Origin: Prevotellaceae bacterium
GTDB lineage: Bacteria; Bacteroidota; Bacteroidia; Bacteroidales; Muribaculaceae
Direction: 5' to 3'
NCBI GenBank assembly: GCA_021772015.1
Contig: JAETNS010000005.1
Span: forward strand, 124,001-188,000
DNA: 64,000 bases
This document shows, piece by piece, positions 25,596 through 34,303 of this stretch. The stretch's first letter is position 1; each line of letters starts with the position of its first letter. The notes beneath the pieces were generated by a model. The model did not search any database. It saw only the letters and a program-made list of their open reading frames with translations, and had not been told where the DNA came from. The position numbers and the translations under genes are program-made.

Positions 25596-28500
25596 ATGAA
25601 GTCGTTTTACCGTCTTTTGAGGATGATATTGGTGACCGCGATCATTTTGATAGCGGTCGTGCCGGCTGTCGTGTATGTCGCCCTGTCGTTGGGAGGTGTG
25701 CAACGCCGCGTGGCCGATACTCTTGAGACGGAGTTATCGCAGCTGCTTGATGCCCGTGTCACTATCGGGGATCTGGGGATAATGCCTTTCAACCGGGTTA
25801 TCCTGCGTGATGTAGCGGTCGAGACCGCTCCGGGCGACACGGCCTTGACGGTCAGGCGGCTCGGCGCGGGGGTTTCCTGGTGGAAGGGACTGCTGTCTGA
25901 TTCCTGGCGCGTGGATTATGTGCAGCTGATCGGCATGGATGCCCGTCTGCGTCGCGATTCCCTCGGCGCGCCTCTCAATATCCAGCCGATTGTCGACGCG
26001 TTGAAGCCTAAAAAGGAGAACAAGCCTCCGACGAGCTTCGACCTGAAAGTGTCCACGGTGATGATCCGGGCCTCCTCGGTAAGTTATGATGTCAACAGCT
26101 TTCCATTGAAGGAAACCTTTGACCCGAACCATCTCCATGTCACCAATTTCCGCGCCGACGTAAATCTGCCCCGCATAGCCAATGACGACTTTTCGGTCAA
26201 TTTGCGGCGTATGGCGTTCGAGGAGCGCAGCGGATTTGCGGTCAGGCAACTTTCAGGTATCTTCCATATCTCTTCCAATGAGTTGGAAGCCAAGGGGCTG
26301 GATGTAGAGCTTCCCGCATCGCGGCTGAAATTCGCCGACATGCGTCTCCCTCTCGAAGGTTTTGGCTCGATATCCCGTAATATCCGCAGATATCCTCTGA
26401 CAGTAACCTTTCTGGACGGATCGCATCTCTGGCTGCCTGACTTGAGGGCCTTTGTGCCACAACTTGATAAAACCAGGTTGATGGCCACATTTCCCCGTTT
26501 CACGGTTTCGGGTACGCCTGCTGAGGCGGATGCACGGATCCGTATGGAGCTGGAGGATATGATGACCCTTGATTTGTCGGCGAGGGGGCATGACCTTGAG
26601 TCGGATGACCGGTCATTCAGTGTGGGCGGTCTCGATCTGTATGTCTCATCTCCTCGTGTTGCTGAATTGCTGGGTGCCACCGGAATAGGTACACAGAAAC
26701 TCCATACGATGTTGCGTTCGTTGGGCTTTCTCTCCTTGTCTGCAAGCGGAGAGGGGACAATGAGATCTTTTGACGGAAATGTTGACTTGACAGCCTCTGC
26801 AGGTACTCTGTCATTCTCAGGGTCCGGATCGATGGATGATAGCCGTCATTTCGATTTGCATGCGCTCATGGAGACTGACGGATATTTTGATCTGACAGCA
26901 TTTTTACCGGAGATTGCGCCTGTCGGCCTTGAGGGGAAGGTCGAGGCGTTCTACACGGTTGCCGGCAAAGAACGTCATGGTAACGCCGAAATAGCCCTGC
27001 CGAATGTACGGTTCAAGGGGAACGAACTGTCCGGGACGGGAGCGGAACTGACCATAGACAACGATGTTGTGGGGGGCCGCGTCGGTGTTGATGACCGCGA
27101 CCTGGCGATGCTGATCGACGGCAGTCTGTCACTCGACAAGAAGCATCCGGCGGTCACTCTTACGGCCGATATTGGCCGTTTCTGTCCTTCCCGTCTCGGC
27201 TTGTGGGACAAGTATCCCGATGCTATTTTGTCGGGAGACATCGACATAGACATGTCGGGGCCTGATATAAGATATATGGAGGGACATATGAATGTCAACG
27301 ATCTGACATTCAAGCCTGTTGACAGGGAGGGGCTGACCATGGGACGATTCACACTGAATTCCCGCAACCTGGCTGACGGCACATCCCGTCTCGATCTGGA
27401 GAGTGACTGGCTTGACGGCTCGATGCTCGGTGAGTTTGATTTCCCTTTTCTGGGACATGCGGTGCTTGATATCCTTTCAGAGGCGTTTCCGGCATTGCTG
27501 CCGGCTCACGCCCGTCATGAACTTGAACAGGAACAGGCCCGTAGCGCTGATGAGCGTTACGGCCTCATGGCCACCAATGATTTCCTTTTTGATTTCACGG
27601 TCAAGGAGACCGAACGGCTCGCCGCTTTCTTCAACCTGCCTGTAAGTGTGATATACCCGGTGACAATAAAAGGGGGTGTCTGCCAGGCGACGCATGACCT
27701 TGAACTGAATCTCTCCGCGCCATATCTGCGGCAGGGATCAAAACTGATCGAAAATACTTCACTTTCGGCGTATGTCGATGGCCGTGAGGGACGTGGAAGA
27801 CTGAATTTCCTTACCACCACCCCGACCAAAGGGGGGCCGATGACGGTCTCGTTGAACGCGTCGGGGGGAGACAACATATTGAGGTCGGATCTTGAATGGA
27901 AGATTGACCGTGCGAGGGCATATGAGGGGAGGTTGCGCGTCGCCACGGGTTTCTCCCGCGATGATGAGGGGCTGACAACGACCGTCAACCTGCGGGAGTC
28001 GTCCCTGACATTCAATGATTCAACATGGAGGGTCGCTCCCGCCAAGGTTGTCATCAAGGGAAAGGAGATAGATGTCAGAGGGATAGATGCCAGCCACGGG
28101 CAGCAGTTCGTGAAGATAAACGGCAGGGTATCGGCCGATCCCACTGCGTTGCTTACCCTTGATCTGCGGCATTTCAGCCTTGATTATCTGTTTGAGTCAC
28201 TGGGGATCGACGCGGCGATGCTTGGCGGCGACGCTTCGGGAACTTTCTACGCCTCAGATCTTTATTCGGGAAGTCCCCGGCTTGAAACTCCCGGTTTGAA
28301 AGTCAAGGATATAAGTTACAACAAGACGGTGTTGGGCGACGCTGTCGTGAAGTCGAGTTTCGATCCGAAAGACCTGGCGGTGATGCTTGACGCGGACATT
28401 GACAATCATGGCAGGCGATCGGCTGTCAGCGGCGGGATATTTGTCGCCCGCGATTCCCTCGACCTGACATTCACGGTCGACAGGGAACCGGTGGGCTTTC

Positions 28501-30209
28501 TCCAACCTTATATGGAGGCGTTTGCCTCTGATATAAAAGGGTATGCCTCCGGCCGTGCCCGCGTGTTCGGCAATTTCAAGTATATCGACCTCGAGGGTGA
28601 TGTGAAAGCCGATTCGGTCAGCATGCGTGTCAATTTCACCAACACTACCTACTGGGCTTCCGACTCAATCCATATCCGGCCTGGGTATATCAATCTCAAT
28701 GGAATAACTGTCCATGATTATCAAGGACATACGGCTAATCTAAACGGCTGGGTGAAGCATTCATACTTCAAGGAACCGAGGTTTGAGTTCGCGATAACAG
28801 GCGCGAGAGGATTGTTGTGTTACAACGAGACCCCCAAAGAGAATCCACGCTGGTACGGACGGGTCTTCGGCGACGGCAGTGCTTTTGTGAAAGGTGAGCC
28901 GGGCCGCGTCGACATCAATATCGACATGACTACCGCGCCGGGATCGACATTCACATTCGTGCTGTCTGACCAGATGGAGGCTGACGAGTATTCTTTCCTG
29001 ACCTTCCGAGACAAAGGGAAACTGTCGGCCGAACTTACCGACACATTGAGGCTTCGCGATACCTCCATGGATCTTGTCAACCGCCTGCGGGAATTGGCCG
29101 CCAGCCATGATGACTCCTCCTCATCAGACTACAACATAACAATCCAGATGGGTGTCACCCCCGGCGCGGAGATCATACTTGTCATGGATCCTGTTGGTGG
29201 AGATCGGATACGGGCATATGGATCAGGACACTTGCGTATGGATTATTTCTCGGCCAACAACGACCTGAAGATGTTCGGTACCTATACCCTCGATCGGGGT
29301 GACTACAACTTCACCCTCCAGGACATCATCATCAAGGATTTCTCGATCAAGCCCGGAAGCCGGATAGCCTTCCAGGGAGATCCCTATGCGGCGCAGCTTG
29401 ACATCAAGGCTGCCTATTCATTGAATGCCAACCTCTCCGACCTCGACGAATCGTTCCTTAACGACAGTGAACTCAACAGAACCAATGTCCCGGTAAACGC
29501 TATAATGAATGTAAGCGGAGATATCCGTCAGCCGGAGCTCGCTTTTGATCTGGAATTCCCGACACTAACATCCGACATATACCGCAAGGTGAGGTCTATC
29601 ATCTCGACAGATGAGATGATGAACCGCCAGATTCTCTATCTGTTGGCTCTCAACAGGTTCTACACCCCCGACTATATGGCCGGAGCTACTACCGGCAACG
29701 AACTTGTCTCGGTGGCATCCTCGACCCTGTCCTCACAGCTGGGCAATATCCTCGGGCAGATCTCCGACAACTGGAACATCGCCCCGACCCTACGTTCAAG
29801 CCGTGGGGATTTCTCTGACGTTGAGGTCGATGTCGCCCTGTCCTCGCGGTTGCTCAACAACCGGCTGCTTTTCAACGGCAATCTCGGCTATCGCGACAAG
29901 AGCTTGAACTCCAACCAGTTTGTCGGAGACTTCGAGCTTGAATACCTCCTTAACCGTTCGGGCAACTTCCGCCTGAAAGCCTATAACCGCTACAACGACC
30001 AGAACTATTACCTGCGCTCGGCCCTGACCACCCAAGGTGTCGGCATCATCCTGCGCAAGGATTTCGACTCCCTTACCTCCTTCCTGCGCCCCCTCTTCCG
30101 CCGGCGCAAATCCACTCCCGTCATCCCCTTGGCTCCCACCCCGGCCTCTTCCCGGTCTCTCCCCGCCGACACCACCGTAGTCACTCCTTCCCACGCTCCG
30201 GCAAAGTAA
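25596..30209 (+). CDS. tamB: TamB-family translocation and assembly module protein (DUF490)
   Basis: TamB-like proteins are long periplasmic bridges between the two membranes, implicated in outer-membrane protein assembly and phospholipid transport. The protein has 1,537 residues. An N-terminal membrane anchor (ILVTAIILIAVVPAVVYVAL) is followed by an AsmA-like start with LETELSQLLDARVTIGDLG and a long run of beta-rich repeats. The C-terminal DUF490 domain has GSGHLRMDYFSANNDLKMFG, SRIAFQGDPYAAQLDIKAAY and LLFNGNLGYRDK, then a proline-rich tail. No BamA/TamA-type gene lies nearby. It is transcribed alone, divergent from the small barrel gene. Confidence 0.92.
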   Translation: MKSFYRLLRMILVTAIILIAVVPAVVYVALSLGGVQRRVADTLETELSQLLDARVTIGDLGIMPFNRVILRDVAVETAPGDTALTVRRLGAGVSWWKGLLSDSWRVDYVQLIGMDARLRRDSLGAPLNIQPIVDALKPKKENKPPTSFDLKVSTVMIRASSVSYDVNSFPLKETFDPNHLHVTNFRADVNLPRIANDDFSVNLRRMAFEERSGFAVRQLSGIFHISSNELEAKGLDVELPASRLKFADMRLPLEGFGSISRNIRRYPLTVTFLDGSHLWLPDLRAFVPQLDKTRLMATFPRFTVSGTPAEADARIRMELEDMMTLDLSARGHDLESDDRSFSVGGLDLYVSSPRVAELLGATGIGTQKLHTMLRSLGFLSLSASGEGTMRSFDGNVDLTASAGTLSFSGSGSMDDSRHFDLHALMETDGYFDLTAFLPEIAPVGLEGKVEAFYTVAGKERHGNAEIALPNVRFKGNELSGTGAELTIDNDVVGGRVGVDDRDLAMLIDGSLSLDKKHPAVTLTADIGRFCPSRLGLWDKYPDAILSGDIDIDMSGPDIRYMEGHMNVNDLTFKPVDREGLTMGRFTLNSRNLADGTSRLDLESDWLDGSMLGEFDFPFLGHAVLDILSEAFPALLPAHARHELEQEQARSADERYGLMATNDFLFDFTVKETERLAAFFNLPVSVIYPVTIKGGVCQATHDLELNLSAPYLRQGSKLIENTSLSAYVDGREGRGRLNFLTTTPTKGGPMTVSLNASGGDNILRSDLEWKIDRARAYEGRLRVATGFSRDDEGLTTTVNLRESSLTFNDSTWRVAPAKVVIKGKEIDVRGIDASHGQQFVKINGRVSADPTALLTLDLRHFSLDYLFESLGIDAAMLGGDASGTFYASDLYSGSPRLETPGLKVKDISYNKTVLGDAVVKSSFDPKDLAVMLDADIDNHGRRSAVSGGIFVARDSLDLTFTVDREPVGFLQPYMEAFASDIKGYASGRARVFGNFKYIDLEGDVKADSVSMRVNFTNTTYWASDSIHIRPGYINLNGITVHDYQGHTANLNGWVKHSYFKEPRFEFAITGARGLLCYNETPKENPRWYGRVFGDGSAFVKGEPGRVDINIDMTTAPGSTFTFVLSDQMEADEYSFLTFRDKGKLSAELTDTLRLRDTSMDLVNRLRELAASHDDSSSSDYNITIQMGVTPGAEIILVMDPVGGDRIRAYGSGHLRMDYFSANNDLKMFGTYTLDRGDYNFTLQDIIIKDFSIKPGSRIAFQGDPYAAQLDIKAAYSLNANLSDLDESFLNDSELNRTNVPVNAIMNVSGDIRQPELAFDLEFPTLTSDIYRKVRSIISTDEMMNRQILYLLALNRFYTPDYMAGATTGNELVSVASSTLSSQLGNILGQISDNWNIAPTLRSSRGDFSDVEVDVALSSRLLNNRLLFNGNLGYRDKSLNSNQFVGDFELEYLLNRSGNFRLKAYNRYNDQNYYLRSALTTQGVGIILRKDFDSLTSFLRPLFRRRKSTPVIPLAPTPASSRSLPADTTVVTPSHAPAK

Positions 30210-30348
30210 CCCTTTCATTCCCATGCTTTGGTCATAAGAAGATCGCTCACGGGTTACTGAAATTTTCCGGGCGGCTTTCGTGAGGAATACAATGAATATA
30301 ACTGTCGGTAAAACAAGATTGTGCAGTTGTGAAATGCGCAATCTCTGA

Positions 30349-31835
30349 TTACTCTATGACTTCCCAAGTTCCTGATTTTTCAGGACCGACACGCTTAATA
30401 CGATTCGCAGTCTTAAGGGAGTCTATTATTCTAAATAGTGTTCTGCGTGGAATATTTAACTGAGCAGAAATTTCTCTTACGCTGATTCGTCTGTTTTTTC
30501 TCATCAATTCAACGATAGCATCCTCTCTTGTTATATTATCGGTGCCATTGATGCCACTATCGGTGTCATTTTTTGTTTCATCGGTGCCATTTATTATGAC
30601 ATGGGGCGTTTTTTCAGTGACATCGGTGCCATTCCCTATGACATCGGCATTTTCCACAACAACCTTGAACGTGGTATAGTCACTCAATAGGAATTGTGCA
30701 GGAGGGTTTCCGTTTTCTTCCAATAAGGTTGAAACGGTATTCACTCCGCTGCCAAATCTGTTGACATAACCAAGATTGAGCATAATTTCCGCGATATTGG
30801 GATTTCGGTAATCCGTTTCATTTGGGAAATTCTCAAGATTTACTTTGCCATACAGATTTCCGGGATTGTCTATCTCTATTCGGTCGCTATATTCATAGAA
30901 TTTTATCGGTGAGTTATTGCCGTTATATGCCCTGTGCATTACGGCGTTCATCGCCAGTTCTCGAATTGCCTCCCACGGATAGTTGATGCGCGGCTCTTCA
31001 CGCAAAACGCTGACAAATTCAGGCCGTTTGTATTCAATGGAATACTTTATGAAATACTCCAATTCCTTGAGCATTGAAATGAGATTGCCTTTGAAACGGT
31101 TTTCTTTCAACACCTTAGTTGCACGATTTTTCCCTGCGAATTTCACATATTGGATATAGGCTCCGGGTATAAAATATTGCGGGTCAATGCCAAGAAGCAA
31201 TAATCCTGCGTAGGTCGGGCAATTATAGCGGGTGTCAAACAGCCGCAATGATGCCATTTGTTGAACCGTAGTTCGTTTGTCTTTTGCAAGCGTCTGTGGT
31301 GCAACAGCTTTTATCAAATATTCGTTTTTGAATAGGACGGTATCTAAATTGTCAATAGTAGCCTCCCTGCATGGGCGTCCATCAAAAGATGAACTGTGTG
31401 CTTGCCCTTTCTCGGTCAAAATCCGTTCTTCCTCGGTATTTGCTTCCGCTTTACGTGCACCGATGCGAATCCAAATCACACCTTTGTAGCGCACGGGGTA
31501 TCTTCGCTTGGCAGAACTTCTATTATGGCAACCTCACCATCATCAAATGATTCCTTATAGACCATCATTGCCGGAGGCGGCAGAATCGTACCGCTGTTCC
31601 TTAATCCAGCGTATGCCCGGAGCTGTTCATCCGAAAATTTTTGCCCGTCAAGATTGCCGTTATCATCAGCACCTATGATAAAATATCCCGGCATGTTCGT
31701 ATTCCGTATATCGTTGGCGAATGAACATATCGCCTCCGACATTTTCTTTGTATTGTCGATGGAAAGTGTACGCTCGACACGTTCATTCTCTATGTCGCTC
31801 AATAGCGACCGTATTTCATCTTTTGTAAGGGGCAT
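30349..31835 (-). pseudogene. AlbA/Schlafen-type ATP-binding transcriptional regulator, frameshifted
   Basis: Two adjacent frames together encode one protein of a family with an N-terminal Schlafen AlbA_2 domain, a GHKL-like ATP-binding region and a C-terminal winged helix. The first frame starts at 31835 (MPLTKDEIRSLLSDIENERV; ANDIRNTNMPGYFIIGADDNG) and stops soon after SEDTPCATKV. The second begins within the same stretch (RYKGVIWIRIGARKAEAN) and runs to 30349. It contains WEAIRELAMNAVMHRAY, a YSDRIEIDNPGNLYG segment, a heptapeptide repeat and an HTH (RISVREISAQLNIPRRTLFR). Adding one C to the C4 run at 31495-31498 joins them. The upstream residues 'ERVERT' take the place of the usual E-F-K motif. 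It may be a real mutation or a sequence error. Confidence 0.8.
30538..30654 (-). repeat. Degenerate 21-bp tandem repeat inside the regulator gene
   Basis: On the plus strand ATCGGTGYCATT recurs at 30538, 30559, 30580 and 30622, with diverged units at 30601 and 30643. The period is exactly 21 bases. It encodes seven-residue units (GTDVTEK, TPHVIIN, GTDETKN, DTDSGIN, GTDNITR) that form an Asn/Thr/Asp-rich linker between the ATP-binding region and the winged helix. Confidence 0.75.
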
Positions 31836-31853
31836 ATCTTCCTTGATATTTTG

Positions 31854-31861
31854 CAAAGATA
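31854..31861 (-). promoter_or_regulatory. Promoter -7 box of the AlbA-type regulator
   Basis: TATCTTTG on the minus strand is an exact TAnnTTTG match 19 bases before the ATG at 31835. No TTG is visible at the usual upstream distance. Confidence 0.5.
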
Positions 31862-32016
31862 GTAATTTATTGGCAGATATACTTTATGTATTGCTTAATA
31901 CCGGTCGGCATGCCAGGTCGGAAGTCGAAGCCTGTATGCAATCTTTCGTGTATGAGGTTCGTGGGAGGAAGTCGAAGATTTAACAATCGACATGTCGCGT
32001 ATTGAAATATTTTCCG

Positions 32017-32275
32017 TAATTTTGCCGACGCGAAAGAGTTCGCTATACATTTTATGAAAGCGTGTTCTTGCTTGATCCTTTAGAGAAAATCGCCAATTTT
32101 CAACAGACGGAGGATAGAGTAGTCAGATAACGCTCATGTTTGTCGTATGTCCACTCCCCGACAAGGGGGATCGCGATATCCGATCAGGCGTGGGAGTGGA
32201 CTGTTTATTCCGTCTAAGGCGTTTGGCGATGCCTCTCTGAGATAAACAGAACTTCGTTCCACGCTTTTTTATTGT
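32017..32275 (+). ncRNA. Structured leader or small RNA candidate upstream of a lipoprotein gene
   Basis: The gap 31836-32322 holds no credible gene. A TAATTTTG box (32017-32024) is followed by several pairings: GCGAA/TTCGC near 32030, GTCCACTCCC (32149-32158) with GGGAGTGGAC (32192-32201), and CTGTTTAT (32201-32208) with ATAAACAG (32242-32249) enclosing AGGC/GCCT. GCGTGG inside the second arm could instead pair with CCACGC just before TTTTTT (about 32262-32274). The alternatives exclude each other, as in an attenuator. It could be a free small RNA or a regulated leader of the gene at 32323. It is not recognised as a known family. Confidence 0.35.
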
Positions 32276-32322
32276 CTCAAAGGTCTGTCCGGGGGAACGG
32301 GGACTGACAATTAAAGAAACTT

Positions 32323-32730
32323 ATGAAGAAACTGCTTAATTTGCTGATGTTGACGCTTGTCACACTGGTTGCCGTATCTTGTAAGGACGATAAGCCTGTG
32401 GAAGAAACCGTTGTAGATGGGAAAACTGTAGTCGGTGTCTGGCAAAGCACCGAGCCGGGATGGGACGGGTATCAGATGTTGACATTGTCTTCGGACGGCA
32501 CCTACACTTTGGTCGAAATCGACAATGAAAGTTTTGACTGGTCGGAAACCGGGACTTATACAGTCCAGGGAAATATCATGACAAGAGTTTTGTCGGAAGG
32601 TGGTCCTTATGGGGTAGAGGTTTACACCATACTGACTCTGACAGACACCAAGATGATCACACGTTATGAGGGACAACGTTTGGGGCAATACCCTGATGGC
32701 GATATCGATGATTGGACGCGTGTCCGGTAA
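32323..32730 (+). CDS. Small lipocalin-like lipoprotein
   Basis: This is a hypothetical lipoprotein of 135 residues. The signal peptide ends LVTLVAVSC, followed by KDDKPVEE. The K-D-D after the cysteine resembles the Bacteroidota lipoprotein export signal and suggests display on the cell surface. The rest (VVGVWQSTEPGW, LTLSSDGTYTLVE, TGTYTVQGNIMTRV, YTILTLTDTKMITRY) has the strand pattern of small lipocalin-like domains. No function can be assigned. It converges with the pentapeptide-repeat gene across a shared terminator. Confidence 0.75.
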   Translation: MKKLLNLLMLTLVTLVAVSCKDDKPVEETVVDGKTVVGVWQSTEPGWDGYQMLTLSSDGTYTLVEIDNESFDWSETGTYTVQGNIMTRVLSEGGPYGVEVYTILTLTDTKMITRYEGQRLGQYPDGDIDDWTRVR

Positions 32731-32742
32731 CTTGCAAGTGAT

Positions 32743-32776
32743 TTCCGGAAGCGGTTCTTAATATCCGCTTCCGGAA
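32743..32776. terminator. Bidirectional terminator hairpin between convergent genes
   Basis: TTCCGGAAGCGG (32743-32754) and CCGCTTCCGGAA (32765-32776) form a perfect 12-bp stem with a 10-base loop. It lies 12 bases after the lipoprotein stop and 8 bases after the opposing stop at 32785. T-runs are poor on both sides. Confidence 0.7.
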
Positions 32777-32784
32777 CCATCTTA

Positions 32785-33972
32785 TTAAATCCTTGATAGC
32801 CAAGCTGAAAATGCAAGGTTCTTATCAAGTTCCTTGATATCGGATTTTGAACCGATAGTAAAAATGAATGATTCACTTAACACGTCATCAAACACGCCAT
32901 CTTCGATTTCCATATCCTTAACCAATAGAATTGGAAGACCTGCCATTGTGGCCATACCGACTTCCACTTCATTCCAAGGGGTAGAAAGCCATCTTTGGGA
33001 AAGTTCTTTTTCTCCGTTCATGCCGGGACGATATGTCCCGGTTTTGATGAATGTCTGTTTTGTGCCAAATGCCACTAATGCGGCGCATTTTTCGATGGTA
33101 GCTTTAATGTGAGAGAGCTGACCAAAACGAGGATAGGTGTCGCGATTATAATACACCACTTCAAATCCCTGCCGTATAAGATATTGCTTATAGGCCAAAA
33201 CTGTCAGTTCATCGGCTTTTGACATATATCCCGGCATACTGAAGAATATTGTCTTACCGGAGGAAGATACGATGGTTGTTACTGGCAAATCATCAGGATA
33301 AATGTCATTCAATAGCCTTGCTGAGATTTCTTTCGGAATATTTGTCGCTTTGGAGAAGTTTGCACCTTTCAGAATGACATTTGTGAATCTGGCGTTTGTC
33401 AGATCTGCCCCGCAGAAATTGGCGTTACTGAAGTCGCTGTTTTTAATAATGGTGCCATGTAGCAATGCATCATATAGTATAATACCATCGGCTTTGACAT
33501 TATCAATGAGTGCATAGGTTAAATTTGACATATAAAAGTCGGCCATACAAAGATCTATGACATGCGTCTTTGAGCCGAAATAGGCATTTTGAAGATTTGT
33601 CCTCTGTAAATCGACATTTGATAAATTAGGGGTATAAGCCAATCCATCCGCCAAAGTCTTTTGGTAGACCCCTGTGGGCAAAGTCCTTAAGATGGCGGAA
33701 ATGACATTTATAGCCTCTTGTTTCAGAAAGAAGCTTTTGCCGATTTTCAGTGTCAGATAACGACGAAGCAGAACTGCAGAAGAAAGCTGGGCAGCCGTAT
33801 TGTCTGACGAAAGATTCTCCACGATTTTCTCAAAAGCAGCATTTGCCTCCTCCCGTTTACGTTTATTGCTCTTTATTCCCGTATATTCCATCAGCCAATT
33901 TGTGGCAAGTATAAGGAAAGGAATCAGAAATGCCAATGCCCCAAAATAAGCTCCGTAGTCAAGGTTTGTCAT
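32785..33972 (-). CDS. Membrane-anchored pentapeptide-repeat protein with a Rossmann-like (deoxyribosyltransferase/TIR-like) C-terminal domain
   Basis: This 395-residue protein has an N-terminal membrane helix (about 8-27, YFGALAFLIPFLILATNWLM). A basic helical segment with LSSAVLLRRYLTLKIG is followed by pentapeptide repeats (about 115-208: LSNVDLQRTNLQNAYF, NANFCGADLTNARF, LKGANFS). The C-terminal alpha/beta domain (240-375) has FFSMPGYM, a YLIRQGFEVVYYNRD strand, IEKCAALVAFG and WNEVEVGMATMAGLPILLVKD. The last pattern resembles the catalytic E-x-G-x-A of nucleoside deoxyribosyltransferases, distantly related to TIR domains; Glu335 or Glu337 would be the key residue. The membrane anchor, sensor-like repeats and nucleotide enzyme suggest a defence effector. 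That is an inference. The start adjoins an inverted-repeat element. Confidence 0.7.
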   Translation of the reverse strand: MTNLDYGAYFGALAFLIPFLILATNWLMEYTGIKSNKRKREEANAAFEKIVENLSSDNTAAQLSSAVLLRRYLTLKIGKSFFLKQEAINVISAILRTLPTGVYQKTLADGLAYTPNLSNVDLQRTNLQNAYFGSKTHVIDLCMADFYMSNLTYALIDNVKADGIILYDALLHGTIIKNSDFSNANFCGADLTNARFTNVILKGANFSKATNIPKEISARLLNDIYPDDLPVTTIVSSSGKTIFFSMPGYMSKADELTVLAYKQYLIRQGFEVVYYNRDTYPRFGQLSHIKATIEKCAALVAFGTKQTFIKTGTYRPGMNGEKELSQRWLSTPWNEVEVGMATMAGLPILLVKDMEIEDGVFDDVLSESFIFTIGSKSDIKELDKNLAFSAWLSRI

Positions 33973-34157
33973 AAGTAAGTGTTCAAAATTATTTCATGCT
34001 AACCGATCTCATTATTTCAATGTTTTCCCGGTGGCTTTTTGGTGTCTTTCCATCTCGTCGTCAATCGCGTAGCTCGCTACGCTCATTCCTCCTCGATGAA
34101 AATACCCTCAAAAATCCCCTCGGCAAAACATCAAAATAATTTTGACCAGTTACTTAA
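33971..34157. mobile_element. MITE-like element 1 with imperfect terminal inverted repeats
   Basis: The left end (33971-33998) and the reverse complement of the right end (about 34128-34157) match at 21 of 23 core positions (TAAGTAA, then TCAAAATTATTT). Inside, a perfect 6-bp hairpin GCGTAG-CTCG-CTACGC lies at 34067-34082, followed by a CTCATTCCTCCTC stretch. No protein is encoded. The left end touches the start codon of the pentapeptide-repeat gene. A 25-base piece of the right end is repeated exactly at 48512-48536. No target duplication was identified. Confidence 0.5.
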
Positions 34158-34210
34158 TTATGGATATGTTTTCAGGTGGCTATAATCATAGATGTGAAAA
34201 ATCATCTACA

Positions 34211-34256
34211 ACGCGGATCGCGCTATACCGTCGTGGCGGCGATGCGCGATCCGCGT
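34211..34256 (-). other. Long GC-rich hairpin after the GH57 gene
   Basis: ACGCGGATCGCGC (34211-34223) and GCGCGATCCGCGT (34244-34256) pair perfectly over 13 bp with a 20-base loop. A smaller hairpin (TAGATG/CATCTA) lies beside it near 34190-34208. It is 48 bases past the GH57 stop on the minus strand. It may end or stabilise the glycogen-operon message; there is no immediate T-run. Confidence 0.5.
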
Positions 34257-34303
34257 ATGAGATTATGGTCTCCGGGGAGACAAATTGCTGTCAAACCAGG
34301 ATG

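Noticed and set aside
32130-32290. Identification of the structured region as 6S RNA
   Set aside because: Size and hairpins would allow it, but no recognised 6S sequence signature was seen; it is left as an unknown structured RNA.
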